Shown: piece by piece, positions 34,501 to 47,100 of the stretch
How the letters are laid out: the number at the start of each line of letters is the position of its first letter
Numbering within the stretch: position 1 is the first letter of the stretch
NCBI GenBank assembly: GCA_021904315.1
Contig: CM038907.1
Span: 20,467,223 to 20,531,222, forward strand
DNA length: 64,000 bases
DNA from: Sphagnum magellanicum
Lineage: Eukaryota; Streptophyta; Sphagnopsida; Sphagnales; Sphagnaceae
Direction: 5' to 3'
The notes under the pieces: generated by a model
The model's database searches: none
What the model was told of the DNA's origin: nothing
Seen by the model: only the letters and a program-made list of their open reading frames with translations
Made by a program: the position numbers and the translations under genes

Positions 34501-37500
34501 ATAATAATTTCACTGATTTGCATAGTCAGGCTAAGTCCAAAGCCCGAGCTATGAAATTATGTCCACAAATCCAGAACTATCAAGCAATTTGATTCCTTAT
34601 AACAGTTGCAGTGAATATGGACAATGTTCACTATGCTCAAGAATGGTTCACAGAATCATGGAACGTGAGAACTTTCACTTATTGCAAAATTGGTGCAGCT
34701 TCCAGGATTTGTCCCTATCCAACGGGGCAAGGCTGTCATTGCTGCAGTACTGGTGTTGGCAATGGTTATTGCTACTGCAGTTGGAGTGGAGCTCATCACT
34801 GCTGCACTCTTCTCTTGTGCGGGCCTGCTTATCTGCAGATGCCTCACTCCTCGTGATGCAATGGTGAGCTTCATGAAAGACCAGATGGATAAGACATTTG
34901 AGGTGTAATTACTGCCTTATCCAGTTAGCATGGGGATGGAAACTGCATCCAAGCTTATTTAAGAATCATTTTTAATGTAAGCTCTTGTCACCTGACATGC
35001 TGCACTGGTTCACCTCATTCCTACTGATTTCTGAGGCACAAGAAAGAGGAAGAAACGTAAATCTCTTTTATCCACAAGCCTGGAGAGCAGATTCAGAGGT
35101 TTTATGAGGGCAAACACTCAAGGGAGAGTATTTGGGTTGTCCATCACCTGATGATTAGTTCAGATTATTTAGCAACTAAACCAGAGAATTTCATCACTGT
35201 ATCCCCAAGAATAGGCAGCAGAGACTAAGTAGTATATCTGATTTATGTGGAGCTTGCAGGATGCATTGGAGATGCCTGTGCTTATAATGATATCAGCAGC
35301 CTTTGGTATTTCAGAGGCTATGGTGCAAAGTGGGGCTGCTCATCTTGTGGCCAGGGCTCTTATGGGACTTGCTGGTAAAAGCATCGTAAGGACCTCAACC
35401 ATCCATATCTCTTTGATGTCAGTTTATGGTGGAGAGAGCTCATGCATAGGTCAAAATAGCTGTTCTCCAGGAGCTTGATATCGATTCCTTCACTTGAGCA
35501 GTGTTTAGCAAATTCTGCATAAAAGGAAATCACCAGCCACTTTCAAGATGAGTATGGGCAACCAGTCCACCAATCTCTGTTTATGAAGGAAGATGATTAG
35601 ACATTTAATTGATCTGTTACCACAGACAAAGTATCCTCCTAGCTCTCATTCATATTTCCAGAACAGACTGTGGTTGTAAAGGGCTGGAGATCAGCTTTGA
35701 TTGTTTTGGGTTGATCAGATCTTTGTCTTCCTGGCAACATTGATAATTTTTTTCAGTACTGCTGGACCAAAACCTGTGTGCCGGTATGTGTTTGCAGTTT
35801 GGGCTCATTACCTGTACCTATGTTGCAACAACTGTGTTTTCCCTGGCCATCACAAATAATGCAGCTGTGACAATCATGTTTCCAGTGGCTTTGGCTGCAG
35901 CAGCACAGCAGAATCTGGACTTTCGACCATTTGCATACACACTCATGATGGCCTCCTCAGCAGGCTTCATGACTCCCACAGGCTGCCCCACTAACATCAT
36001 GGTCTATGCACCTGGTGGTTACAAGTTTTCAGACTACATGAAGTATGGTGGACCTTTGCAGGTAATTCTGTCTGTAGTGATTGTTACATCAAGGCACTCT
36101 GATTACAAATAATGTTTACATGATAGAAACTCTGGACATTGCAATTCAAGAAGTTACAGAAGTTTCTTGCATCAAAACTGAATGCGTTGCTACTTTGTCA
36201 ATGAATCTAAAGACAGCAAATGTCATGAGATAGAAATTCACTTGTCTACTTGGAGAGTGCAGATTTGGCTCCTGATTGTGACTGTGGGTGTGACGGTTAC
36301 AATCCATTACTGGTGGGCATGGTGGATAGTTCTGATCCCTCTCACTGTTGGTTTGACACCTCTATTGGCTTCAATGGTTTGTTCCATCACTCTGCTGTGT
36401 ACTGAGTTGTCTAATTTCTGTACCTTTTAAACTCATCTGTGGTCTTTTCTGTTTGAACCTACATAGTATAGCTTTCCACTCTGGAGAGACCTACATTACT
36501 GCAAAATTGAGTTCTCTACCTCTTCTATGCTTCACTGTGAATCTATACATAGGATAGACATATTTTTTCCTCAGCAGTTGCTGACATAGCTAACCAGAGA
36601 ATACATATGCACACCTTTGAGGCTTCATTCAGTTGGGAATGGAAGACATGAACCAGGTTTTGTAACATGTTGAAAAAACAATAATCTCAGTCTGGGAAGA
36701 AGAATAACACGAAGCCTGCCAACCAACTGTGACTTAGTGTTCTTCAGCCTTGTGGCTAATGCCTCCTTTTCAAAGGTGTCAACCTGTTAACTGCTCCCTC
36801 AGGGATAAGATGGTTGCCCAACAGTCTTAGTAATTAGACACAGATCAGAAATCTGTAACCATCGGAGATCTCTAACAATCAGAGATCAGAGATTAGACAA
36901 AGTTTTAGAGATTTAGAGATCAGAGGAATAGATTCTATATTCAACTTGGAAGCAGCTCAGGATGTGTCATATTGTTGATCTTGTTTAAGAACATAGATAC
37001 CTCAAAACCATTGCTGTTGTACTCCAACAGATTGCTGTTGGGCTTCCCAACAGATTCAAGGACATGCAGATTGGAATGTTACAGAAACTATTGAATTCTG
37101 TGAAACTCCTGAAAGCTCAAATGTGCATGTTTTGCAGAGTTGCAACATGCCCAAAACCAAGTCAATTGCTGCAACTTCAAGTGAGAGTCCCAGTACCCCA
37201 CTATACGTATCCACAGATAGTGCTGCCCTTGACCTAGCTGAGAGCAGCTTAGCCCATTCTCCAAAGTTCCTTGAGCCAAGCCAGGCTACACAATCACATG
37301 TGGACACTCCTAGGGATGCCTCAATTGCACTGGCTGTGGCTCCACAGTCACATGTGGACACTCCTCGGCATGCCTCAATTGTGCTGGCCCTGGCTCCACA
37401 GTCAAATGTGGACACTCCTCGGCATCCCTCAATTATACGGGCCCAACAAGCTCAGCAGTTGAACGTGGAAACCCCTTGGTGTTCACCGAGTACACGACGA

Positions 37501-38898
37501 AAATCTTCAGTTTCTAGGGCCCTAGTACCTAATCAGCCTGTTAGTCCAGTGATAAGCATGGAGAAGATTCAAATTCAACCACAAGGTCAGCCTATGTCTC
37601 AAAAGAAAATTCAGTCTCCAATTTCTCCAAGTTACAGAAAAGTGTCAGGCTTTGCAATGGCATCATGGACAGAGCCTCCTTCCAGTGACTATCCCAGCAG
37701 TAGCAGCCAGGAGGGTGCAGTTTTGAAAGAAAGGAGTTTCAGCAATCGCAAGTCCCTACAGAGATATGCAGGAGAAGGTTCTGTCTTGAAGGGAACAACC
37801 CTTGGTGGAGAACCTCCACCACCCTACCCTGGTGATGGCCCTGAACAGAAACGGATCTATACAGCATACCCTATGGAGTCAGCAAGCAGCAGCAATTTCC
37901 ATACTTCAGTTGGTATGCCCACTCCATGACCTTCAGTTTATCTTCTGAAAGAGAGTCAGTAGATGGTCTGCTACTATATTGACTTAATCATTCCTCAAGT
38001 GAGGTCTTCCATATTGACTGGCTGTGCTAGTCAGTACAGTTACCAGAGGGCTGTGTTATTTGTTGGCATGAATTCTCTCAGTCCAAATGTGAGTGCTTTC
38101 ACCATTTTAGACTCCAATGCATAAAAAACCTGAGCAGATATGAAATCAATCCTAGGGGTTTCCATTGTTTTGGTCTAACCTTGGTCCATTGTGGATGATA
38201 GTCTGAGTATCCATGTGTCACAAGCAGATTGACACATTTACATATGTAACAAGTTAATTGTCAGCAAGCTGATCAGAGTGAGTGAGGACTAAGTATATTG
38301 GGCATTTGTTTGAAAGAGAGCCAATTTGACACTTTGGTGAACTTATTTACTTTTGCAGTAGGCCAAAGACCTCACGTTAACTAACTCAAAATCATGTGCA
38401 AAGGGCACATGATAGACATGATAGAGTAACAGGTATAGTTTCACTGTGCTAGTTGTTGCAGGACTTGTTGGCCTATGATGAGGGTGCCACAGTCACTATA
38501 ACACATATTTTCAGTAGTGCTTCTTAGTTTCTTACTTGAACTAATATTGTCACATAGTACACAAAGTTGTGTGTCACAGAGAGGTTTGTAGAGTCTGAGT
38601 AGATCTAGGTATGTGATTTGGTCTACTATAGAGGAAGTGAAAAGTTTCTGGAGTCTATTTTCTCTTTGTTGTGCATGACCTGCTGTCTTTCCATGCAGAT
38701 ATGGAGGCATTTCCAAGGCCTTTGCGAACTTTGGCTGACTCTATGGATGCAACCACTTCTACCAGTGCCCTCCAGTCCACCTCAGTACTGGATTCTGAGT
38801 TAGTAGAGATTGACTTTGGTGGTCGCCGTGCCTCTATACAGAAAATGACTCCAGCCCAACGACTTTCACAGCTCTATGATAGTGATTGGAATTTCTAA
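31520..38898 (+). CDS. SLC13/SAC1-SLT-type divalent anion permease with TrkA-C domains and a long C-terminal tail
   Basis: Predicted plasma- or endomembrane anion transporter of the citrate/ArsB superfamily, closest in layout to Chlamydomonas SLT/SAC1 (sulfate-related). Twelve exons: 31,520-31,820, 32,080-32,297, 32,684-32,946, 33,079-33,322, 33,567-33,736, 34,265-34,376, 34,699-34,863, 35,260-35,385, 35,798-36,061, 36,263-36,376, 37,138-37,912 and 38,699-38,898. This gives 2,952 nt and 983 residues with consistent phase. First membrane half about 35-255, with VLFVVARGIELSGGLEYV, FLANIPLVAMMIPP and GGTMTLIGASTNLIVLS. Two TrkA-C/RCK-C-like cytosolic domains about 261-342 and 345-436 (QRLVEAVVAAGSPM, RARYKAAIVAVHR, GDCLLMVADGPEF). 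Second membrane half about 440-659, with MISAAFGISEAM, FSLAITNNAAVTIMFPVA and SSAGFMTPTGCPTNIMVYA. The tail 660-983 is Ser/Pro-rich with 18-residue repeats and ends LSQLYDSDWNF. The N-terminus has N-glycosylation-type sequons and a Thr7 run. Substrate is inferred, not shown. Confidence 0.88.
34036..34115. other. Long foldback hairpin in permease intron 5
   Basis: The left arm 34,036-34,062 (gagcacagtatggtgcagac then taattca) is complementary to the right arm 34,087-34,115 along 27 bp. The only interruption is two extra bases (cc) in the right arm. The inner flanks aatatggt / accattat could extend the stem by about 8 imperfect pairs around a ~10 nt loop. The shape resembles a plant miRNA precursor or a small foldback/MITE relic. 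It lies in the intron between 33,737 and 34,264. Confidence 0.65.
36835..36935. repeat. Low-complexity agagatcagagatt repeat in permease intron 10
   Basis: Degenerate cagatcagaaatctg, gagatctctaaca, cagagatcagagattag and agagatttagagatcagagg words follow one another. A simple-sequence tract within the intron 36,377-37,137. Confidence 0.5.
37294..37476 (+). repeat. 54 bp coding minisatellite in the permease tail
   Basis: Units 37,294-37,347, 37,348-37,401 and 37,402-37,458 (57 bp), then a partial unit to about 37,476. The encoded unit is SHVDTPRHASIVLALAPQ with variants SHVDTPRDASIALAVAPQ and SNVDTPRHPSIIRAQQAQQ, followed by LNVETPW. The frame is preserved, and several TP dipeptides could be phosphosites. 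Confidence 0.85.
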
Positions 38899-41512
38899 AG
38901 ATTTGACTCTTTTCATATACCACCTGCAGGAGTATGGAGACACTTGTGATATGTGATTATATCATGTAGGTTGTGGCTTAACAGTCCAAAACATATATTT
39001 CTTGAGATTGATGAACTGGCATAGCACAAGTTCCTCCCCTAACATGCCTACTACAAGTCAAACACACGTCAAATGTTATATGCACAATTGCTTAAACTTT
39101 GTTGCCTCTCTCGTAACATGCCTGTCTACCTGAATGATGTAGAGCATTTCAAACCATGATCTCTTCTCTCTTGGTTTCAGAACAGTAGTCATTTGCAAAC
39201 ATTTTCAATTGCTTCTATCAGGAAAATATGAAGTTAGTTCAAAGAAGATCTATTTCCAATTGTATCAAGCCAAGTCCCCTAAATATTTCCCCTGTTTTGC
39301 CTTTGCACTGTAGTTCTCATGCAGCAAGGCATAAGGAGACTGAATGCATTCTATGTCAATTTCCTCCATGAGGTCAGGAAAATTCCAATAAGCACATGCA
39401 TTGATTATTAGCTTGTCTTATGGTCTACATTCTAGCATAGCCTTCCTACCTATAAATGTTTTCATCAAAGTTGACCTCTTGAGACTGCAAGAAAAATATT
39501 CACATGCTACACATGCCCGCTTCTCTTTCATTTCCATCACTTTTCTCAATACCATCATTGCACCCAAAGCCTTCCATCTTATTTCAAGTAGCTTACTTAT
39601 TTTCTTTATGGAAATGTTTGAGCTTGATCTCAAGATTGAAACTTTGTTTCATGTTGACGCACATGCCCCATATTTTCATTGTAGGTCCTTGTACTTTTGG
39701 CTTGTAAACAACTATTTGACTATTTTAATTTTAATTTTTTTGCAAATGAATAAGCACAATTATATTGGTTTTGTTTTAGTTTTATGAAACGTCATTTGCA
39801 TTAAAAAGATTATGCATGCTCTTGAAGTTGTTCTTACCATGCCCAATATCCAAAGTTGCTGAGGCATATAAGAAGCTGATTTTTCAGAATTTAGTGAAAT
39901 ACCATTCTTCAGGTTGGTTCATTCAGTTTGGTTTCAATTTGGTTGATTGAGCACCAAATGCAATTGTGCACATTGTGATATAGGTGTTCTGAGGCTTTGA
40001 TGTAGGTCCAATTGAGACTTTTTGGATATATCCAATTCATTTTGGATTTTAAATCGCCTAACCATATCACATGGTTTCACCATAGATAATGATTTTTTGA
40101 TTCACCCTCCAATAAAGGGCAGAGCCATTACAGGATGAGCTGTTTGCTCACATCAGCTAGTGTTACTACGCATTAGAACTAGCTCTCACATTCACTGAAA
40201 GAAATTTCCTAGTGTATTTGGAGGGCACCTTGTTTGTTTGTGTAATATGCCTCCTCAGAAAGAGAAGGCACCTTTACACATACAAGAGGCCTTACATAGC
40301 TATTTAGCATGGTGTTTAGTGCTTGCCCAGTTGGAGAGGATGTTCTGGACTGCCCCAGGGCAAACCCTAAACTTAATTCAGATGAGGTAATTGCATCTCC
40401 ACTTACCGTACCCTAAACTTACTTCAGAGGTAATGGTCTCTCCACTTATTCTAACCATTAGATGGGTGATAAATAGTGTAACTAGATAGATGTTGAAGCT
40501 TGAATAGCCAGCCATAGTACGACAGAACTGTGGATTAGCACCCAAGTGAAGACTATGCTACTGTCTCCAGAATTTTCTTCCTTGATATAATTTCCTGAAC
40601 CATTGATTCTGACTTTTCCTTTGGGTAGTAATTCTTTGCAATAACTATAATTGACTGAATAATGTGATTTTCTGGGTGGTAAACTTTGGCTATAATTTAT
40701 TGGGATGTTCTCAAGGAGAACTTCGCAAAACTTGTTTCTGGAGTGTAAAATGTGTTTTTCCAGCCAAAAAAAAACCCGCTATTGTGAAATAAAAGTTGGG
40801 AATACTCATTTTAATGTATCAGCAAGAAGCTATTCTACATATTTGCAATGAGCACAATCAGATCAATGAATAAGTAGAGCTCTGGCAAGGCTTTACTCCA
40901 TGTGCTAATAATGTCACTGCACTCATATAATAATGGGTGTCAAACTTGTGTTTCTCTCAAGTGAGAGTTAGCACTAATGAGAAAAGTGCAGATCAGCACG
41001 ATTGTTAGGTGTAACCTGAGTTGACTTGGAGTGTTTGCTAATGAGATTAGTGCTTGATCTAGAAAACGTTCTCAGAGCTCATTTTCTGAATCAGCACTGA
41101 TTTCTTGAAGTGTCTCCTTGCACTTCACTTTGCATTTTGCCTGGTTTCTCAATTTTCACATGACTTTTCACAACTTTTGACATAACCAATAGTAGAAGCA
41201 ATGAGATAAGTTGTTGATATGTAGAGGGTAGTATCATACTTTAATGAACAATGATCTAGTCTCATTGGTTCCTTTCAAATTAATGTTGATCATAGTAAGC
41301 AATGATTTCAAAGACATAAGCAAAGGTTTGATACCCACTAATAGCTGATCTTGAGCACATTGTATTACATAACACAACGGTGTGACTCGCTTTAGAGAAA
41401 GGCTCTATAGACTCTACATTGCCTCAAGAGTAACAAAGTTCATATGAAATAATGAAGAAAGAGATTTGCGAAGAGCCAAGAATGCGAAAAACAAAATGCT
41501 TGGGTAAAATTT
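38899..41512. other. Intergenic between permease and lipid transfer protein genes
   Basis: No gene recognised. A 128-codon + frame at 39,401-39,787 is hydrophobic and low in complexity, and overlaps a Lys/Met-rich - strand frame at 39,418-39,633. Neither has a recognisable domain. A ~45 bp near-duplication (accctaaacttaattcagat near 40,373 and accctaaacttacttcagag near 40,411) is the only clear structure. 3' ends of both flanking genes should fall in here. Confidence 0.5.
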
Positions 41513-42433
41513 CTATAAAACGTGAACTAAAGCTTCAAGGCCCAGCAAGGCTCCAGCTATAAGTACTAGCATTGCCTGTGAAGAAGGTCTGAAGTGGTTT
41601 GATGCAGGACCTGATGAAGGTTTGTGAGTAGATGGCGCAGGTGCGGACGACAAAGTAACACCAGATGCAGCAGCTGCTGGGCTTGAGGGAGGTACAGCAG
41701 CGCCGACTGGTCCGGGCGAAGTTGCAGGAGCAACCGCTGCGGCCGGAGAGCTAACGGGGGATCCTAGAAGAGCTGGGCACTCGTTATAATTCGCATCCAC
41801 ATTGCAGTCTTTTGGAAGTCCCAGAGCCTTGGTGCCGTTGATCCCAAACTGTGCGCTGTTATTCAGTTGCGATAACAGTTCACACAGGCACACGGGCTTC
41901 GATTGTTGCACGCTGCTCAAAGCGGTGCAACAAGCTGCCGGAAGCGCCGGTGGAGGTCCGGTCGATATTTGCACATACGGAAGACATGCTTGGAGCTCGG
42001 TGATCGGTGTGCTGCAGTCTACATCTGCGCCTGTGGGACCTTCCGACACGGGAGGGAGGGCGGGAGCGACAACGGGAGGCGCAATGGCAGGGGCTGGAGC
42101 ACCCAACAGACTTGCGCATCTGCTTGCATCCGCATTGACTTTGCAAAGAGTGGAAATATCCATAGCCCGCGTTATATTTCCCAATCCAGAATTCGGATTT
42201 TGGAATTGTTGGAGTAGCTCACAGAGGCAAACAGGGGAATTGGTTCTCACGCTGCTGAAAGCTGTACAACAAGAAGCAGCCGGCGTCGGATCAGTTCCCT
42301 GCACGTAGGCGATGCAAGACGTTAGACTGCTGAACTCTACGCTGCAGTCCGGTGGCGCTGCCGCAGTAGTCCCGATCATGCACCACACCATTACTGCTGC
42401 TAGCAGCGCGACAAGGCATCCAGCCCTCGACAT
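41513..42433 (-). CDS. GPI-anchored lipid transfer protein with two LTP_2 domains
   Basis: Extracellular, predicted GPI-anchored protein of the LTPG type (lipid binding; cuticle or cell-wall lipid export by family). Single exon, 306 residues from the ATG at 42,431-42,433; the open frame extends three codons further only through a GTG. Signal peptide about 1-26 (LVALLAAVMVWCMIGTTAAA). First eight-cysteine module: Cys 30, 40, 55-56, 69 and 71 (CLC), 97, 106. Second module: Cys 140, 150, 168-169, 182 and 184 (CLC), 210, 218. Both keep the C-C-CC-CxC-C-C pattern. A Pro/Ala/Ser-rich arabinogalactan-like linker (about 224-282, APATSPGPVG, SSAPAPS) leads to a hydrophobic tail AMLVLIAGALLGLEALVHVL, a GPI-attachment signal. 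Most LTPGs carry one module. It is intact, on the opposite strand to the permease and about 2.6 kb from it. Confidence 0.92.
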   Translation of the reverse strand: MSRAGCLVALLAAVMVWCMIGTTAAAPPDCSVEFSSLTSCIAYVQGTDPTPAASCCTAFSSVRTNSPVCLCELLQQFQNPNSGLGNITRAMDISTLCKVNADASRCASLLGAPAPAIAPPVVAPALPPVSEGPTGADVDCSTPITELQACLPYVQISTGPPPALPAACCTALSSVQQSKPVCLCELLSQLNNSAQFGINGTKALGLPKDCNVDANYNECPALLGSPVSSPAAAVAPATSPGPVGAAVPPSSPAAAASGVTLSSAPAPSTHKPSSGPASNHFRPSSQAMLVLIAGALLGLEALVHVL

Positions 42434-42611
42434 CGCTCTCACACCCGTTGATACTGGGAGCTTAGCAAATGAGACTGAAACAGCACGCTGATGGAGTTAG
42501 CCCTCTCCTGCTGAAAACTGAAGACAATATCAACTAACGCGTCTTTTGAAGCAGGAAAACTGCAAAACTGAAGAGAGAAAAGATTCCGGAAAACTGTCCC
42601 AAAAAACCCAG

Positions 42612-42619
42612 CTTATAAT
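42612..42619 (-). promoter_or_regulatory. Possible TATA element of the LTPG gene
   Basis: On the - strand this reads attataag, about 180 bp upstream of the start codon and in a region without a competing ORF. TATA-like words are frequent in AT-rich DNA, so this is only a candidate. Confidence 0.25.
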
Positions 42620-43450
42620 GGAAGGTCTCAGCTTCCCCTGCTCCCAAAACCGAAGCTTAACAAGGAACCACAGGGCTAGTGTGCAGAGCGTAGAATGATG
42701 CATCATGTGCCTACAGAAGGCATCGGATTTAAAACCCTGACAACTCTCACAACCACCGATATTGAAACTCTGCACGGCAGCTCCAGATCATCGTACCCAC
42801 TGGATTAAAGACTTGGATAGGACTTTCGACCTGGATTATTTCCTGCAACCCTGCTGGAGGATCGGAAGGGTGCGGAAACTAAGTGCCAAGAAAGTACGGC
42901 GGCTCCAATACGTAGGAGATCCGCAGTAAAGCGTACCAGAAGGTTGCCACTTTCCACCGTCACAGATCAGATGCAACCAAAAGGATGGCAACAAAACAGC
43001 GGCAACAAGTAGCCTATCTACCCCCACAACAGGGCTGCAATTCAGAAAATAGCAGTGATGAGAAAACGGCAGCAGCCTAGCAACAAATGCAGTAATCACC
43101 GCGTCTCATCTGACAATGTGTGCAATTGAGTCGATGACGCGGTGAGAAACCCAATCGAGAGTAAAGGCTAGAGAACCTCCTCGACATGAAGACAATTTAG
43201 CGCATGTGCTGTTGCAGAGAGGGGAAGCAGGTTGTGTGATGAACGATTGACACCAACCTGTTCTCCCGCACTGCCACACAACTACTGTCGATTCTTTCCA
43301 GCTGCAAAAAGCTTGAGAACAAATGCGCCATGAGAACAAATGCGGAGCAGGTCAGAGACTTCAATGCACCCCTTAACTTTCCATGTTCTCAGTAAATGCA
43401 GTGTCTGCGAACGTATTTGGGAAGTGCTTGTGTCAGTGCCCAGGTAGTAG
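42620..43450. other. Region upstream of the LTPG gene, no gene recognised
   Basis: Moderate GC, probably promoter and leader sequence. Short - strand frames at 42,836-43,099 and 43,106-43,339 have no domain and odd compositions (Trp/Cys/Ser-rich). No repeat structure was seen. Confidence 0.45.
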
Positions 43451-43458
43451 TGTGCAAG

Positions 43459-44132
43459 TTACTTCATAAAGTGGTAGGTGATGCCCAAGGACAGGCTTGT
43501 GAGTTGTTCGTATTTACCAGTGTTGCTCGGTTCTTGCTTTTCAAGACAACTCCTGGTCCCGGCTCTTACTCTTTCTAAATTTGAAAGAACCCTCGGTTCC
43601 AGTTCAAGGGGTTTTTTTTAAAAACCCAGTTGATAGAACCTCCGGTCCTCAGCCTGAGGGAGGTTCTAGACCCAGTTCTTCACATTTCAAGACTTTTGAT
43701 TCTGGGTTCGGCAGAAAAAATCTTAGGTGGGTCCAGCTCCAAACTGGATCCAGTTCTACGCAGTTTTAAGGTGCATTCACACCTAATCTTAAGTCAGTGT
43801 TAACCGAAAATCTAAGTGGCATCTTAGGTGGCAGCCATTGTTAAACGGGTGATTGTTTAATATTAAGTGAAAGTTAACTTAAGATAAAAATCTTCATGGT
43901 AAATAGGTTTAGGCCCTTAATGACTAGCTTAGTGTTACTGGGACTTCGTACTAGAGTCCTTAACACCAAGTAGCAGAACTCAAAACTAAATTTCTTCTAG
44001 TTTCTAGCACTTTACCACCAATAACGTTTGACCACTTATATAACTGCACACCTAAACCCCCTTCTTCTTCTTCTTCTTTTTTTAAAGTAAACTACTTCAT
44101 ATAGTGGTAGCTAAGGCCCAGGGACAAGGCCG
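43459..44132 (+). repeat. Pair of ~40 bp direct repeats bounding a ~600 bp segment
   Basis: ttacttcataaagtggtagg tgatgcccaaggaca at 43,459-43,495 and ctacttcatatagtggtagc taaggcccagggaca at 44,092-44,126 are clearly related. Between them lies a segment with repeated gttctagaacc-type words, a poly-T/poly-A run near 43,612 and a (ctt)n tract at 44,061-44,078. It could be a small element flanked by its own ends or two copies of a dispersed repeat. Confidence 0.4.
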
Positions 44133-44139
44133 TTACATG

Positions 44140-47100
44140 TAGGGTAGAGTCCAAGGGGCCCGAATGAATGACTTGCGAGGTGGAGCCAAGCACCAGCCCG
44201 ATTCCCATGTAGCCCACCCCCAAGGGCTTTACACGGCGTCAAAATACTACCATGGTTTTTTTTATTAAAAATATTACTATGAAACCAGGTGGGTACCTAT
44301 TGGATACTCACACAAGTATCATGGGGAAAAGGGTAAAAACTGTCAGGAAACTTTCAAAGCGGAAGGTCCTATCTTCATACATAAGCTACCCCCTCCCTCA
44401 CCCACCCCAGTTTTTGGAGGTGATCTGCCCATTTTAACCAACCCTGGGTGAGGCTATTCTCAAAATAAGGAGCCAAGGATTAAGGGACAGGTGGCTGAGT
44501 CTGGCCCCTTATTTGGGAACGTACCCCCACTCAATGTACCCCACTCATAGGCTTTAACCCAATGTGTAAAACATTATCATAAACATACATAGATCAACAT
44601 ACATAGATCACAATATGTGCGAGGGGAGGTTTTTTTCACCTACTCCTTAAAGAGCGGGAGTGATCTTACCACTAGATAAGTAGGCATAATTTCTGTTCCA
44701 TTCTTTGAAGAGTAGGCATAAGATTTTTCCTCTTCTCTAGTAGGAACATGCATGCATATAAGGTGCACTCCAAAATCTATAGGGAATTCCTCTAGGTGTA
44801 TAAAGAACTGGAGTAGAAGATTTTGTAGTGTAGTTGGAGGGCCCTTAGGGCTTTACCCTACATTTACACGTTCATTTGTTGGCTCTACATATAAGGAAGA
44901 GACTATGGAAACCATGTAGTTTTCATTAGGTCATTAGCTCACCAGGTGTTATGGTGTGAGCTGGGAGTTCATCTTTTGGGCACTTGACGAGTACTTCCTC
45001 GCCATTATGTGATGAGTTGCTTGGCTGCTCCAAAGGGTAAAGACTTTGTACAAGTGTATAATTAGCTTTAGACATGATGCCATCTATTATTTCATCCAAT
45101 TGACATGATTTTGGGATTATGGTGTGGTTATTTTCTCCTATTGTGAAGGAACTAGAATTGTTAACTTTAGGTTTATCTAGTCCTTTCATCCACTTGACTA
45201 ATATTTTTTCCTTGTTTTATTGGTTAGTTGAAAACACATTTTTTAACATCTTGATGCCCACCAAAAAAAAACATGGAGATGTAAACTTTGTTAATTAAAT
45301 TCAACTATAGATACCCAAAATATGAACACATGTGGGCTTAATGAAAATCAAACAACCAATCGAAGAATAATGTATATAAGGTGTGATGTTGCAAATGTTT
45401 TGAAGTCATGTTTTGGGGAAAATATTTCAACCCTTTGCTAATGAGTTGTTCAAACCAACAAATAATTCAAATGTTAAAAGTCAAATAATTTTTGAATGCT
45501 TTAACATTGTTAAGTAGGAAGAATGATTATGTCTTTGTGGGTAGAAACCCATGTTGGTTAGTTTTTTTTTAATAAAGAGCACCTTTGATCCTAGTTTTCA
45601 CACCTTAAAAAAATTTGAAGGTTCTCTAAGTGGAAGTTTGAACTTAATTTTTTTCAGATCTTTGGTACCAATTTGGACACAATTTTTTTCTAATTCAAGA
45701 ACTTTTGGGCTCAATTCAAAAAACAAGCGTAGTTTCATCTACGCACTTCACATTCCGAAGGTTGGAAATTGCATCCTACGTAGCAAGTTTTACAACAAAT
45801 TAGAACTTGCAATTTTATAGATATGGAATTCTACAAATAATTGAAATTGATTAGTTATTTGAAAGTTTAGGGTACTTCCCAACTCTTTAAAAAATTCCAC
45901 TTGCCTACTCAAAGAACTTGAACTTGTGTTTGAGTTATTTTTTCAAGGTTCTAACTTTAATTCCAACTAGTAAAAGGTTAGTTTCATAATTCTTGTGCCA
46001 ATTTCAATAAATAGGTTTTGACTTAAGTCTAAGTCATAAGAATTTGAACTTGAACCTTTAAGTTTAACCTTACGAATCGAAGATCTTGCCAATAGTAAAA
46101 ACATGTAAAGGTGGTTTGAATAATGCAATTGTGAAAGATTTCTTAAACAAGTATGTCATGTATGTGATGAAACTTTATAATGGAACCAATGCTTTCAAAA
46201 TATATAAATAAAAAGATGCATGAAAAAATACAAATAATCATAAGGCTTATCTAAAGATTTATAACTTCTAGAATTCTTCTTACATATACAAATAATAAAA
46301 ATAAATGTTTGGTGCACAAAACATCATATAAAATTATCAAAGTCCCATTTATAGTTCCACAAGACTTATATATTTTAATATATTCTATTGTAAACAAAAC
46401 ATGGGTTAAAATAAATAAATAAATAAATAAGACAATTCAACCTTCTAATACCATCTCAAAGATTATTGCAAAAAATGTAGTAGAGGGAAAAACATTCATG
46501 ATGTGAAAATCACAACACCAAAATAACAATCTTTCATACAAAAGTGAGCATGGCTCATAACACATGTGTGAGATAAATTTTCTATGTTCATTCACTATAA
46601 TGAAATATATATGGTGTTTATTATGGTCCACATGTCATAATTATATTTCAGTTTGACATAAATATTGGGCAGAGAAGGTGGTTTTTATCATTTTGGAAAT
46701 GAGTTTTACATATTTATTAATTACCAAAAGTTACGTTTTGTTCAAAACCTTACATTTTCAAAACCTTTGCATGTTTTAGGACTCCCCAAGAATCACAAAA
46801 TTTTTTTGTCACTTTGGCACAACCCTTGCCATTGGTCACAAAGTATAATAAAACGAAGGTGGTGGTTCCTTTCCAAATATGGGTTGTGGTGTGTTTTATG
46901 AATTCAATTCCCCATGGTTCATTGATTCATCATTTTTGCTTCAACTTGCATCAATTGCCTTTCTTTTTAGTTTATACAAGTTGACCTCATCTAATTGAAC
47001 TCCCACTTTTGAATTTGTCTACTCACTTTTGGGTTTGTCTAATTCCATCTTGAATGTCCAACCCCCATTTGTTTTTTGGGGAGCTAAATAGTGTGCTTTG

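Noticed and set aside
39401-39787. 128-codon + frame as a membrane protein gene
   Set aside because: Hydrophobicity follows from T-rich DNA; no homologous pattern, start context or splice partners.
41802-42308. 168-codon + strand open frame
   Set aside because: Antisense shadow of the intact lipid transfer protein gene.
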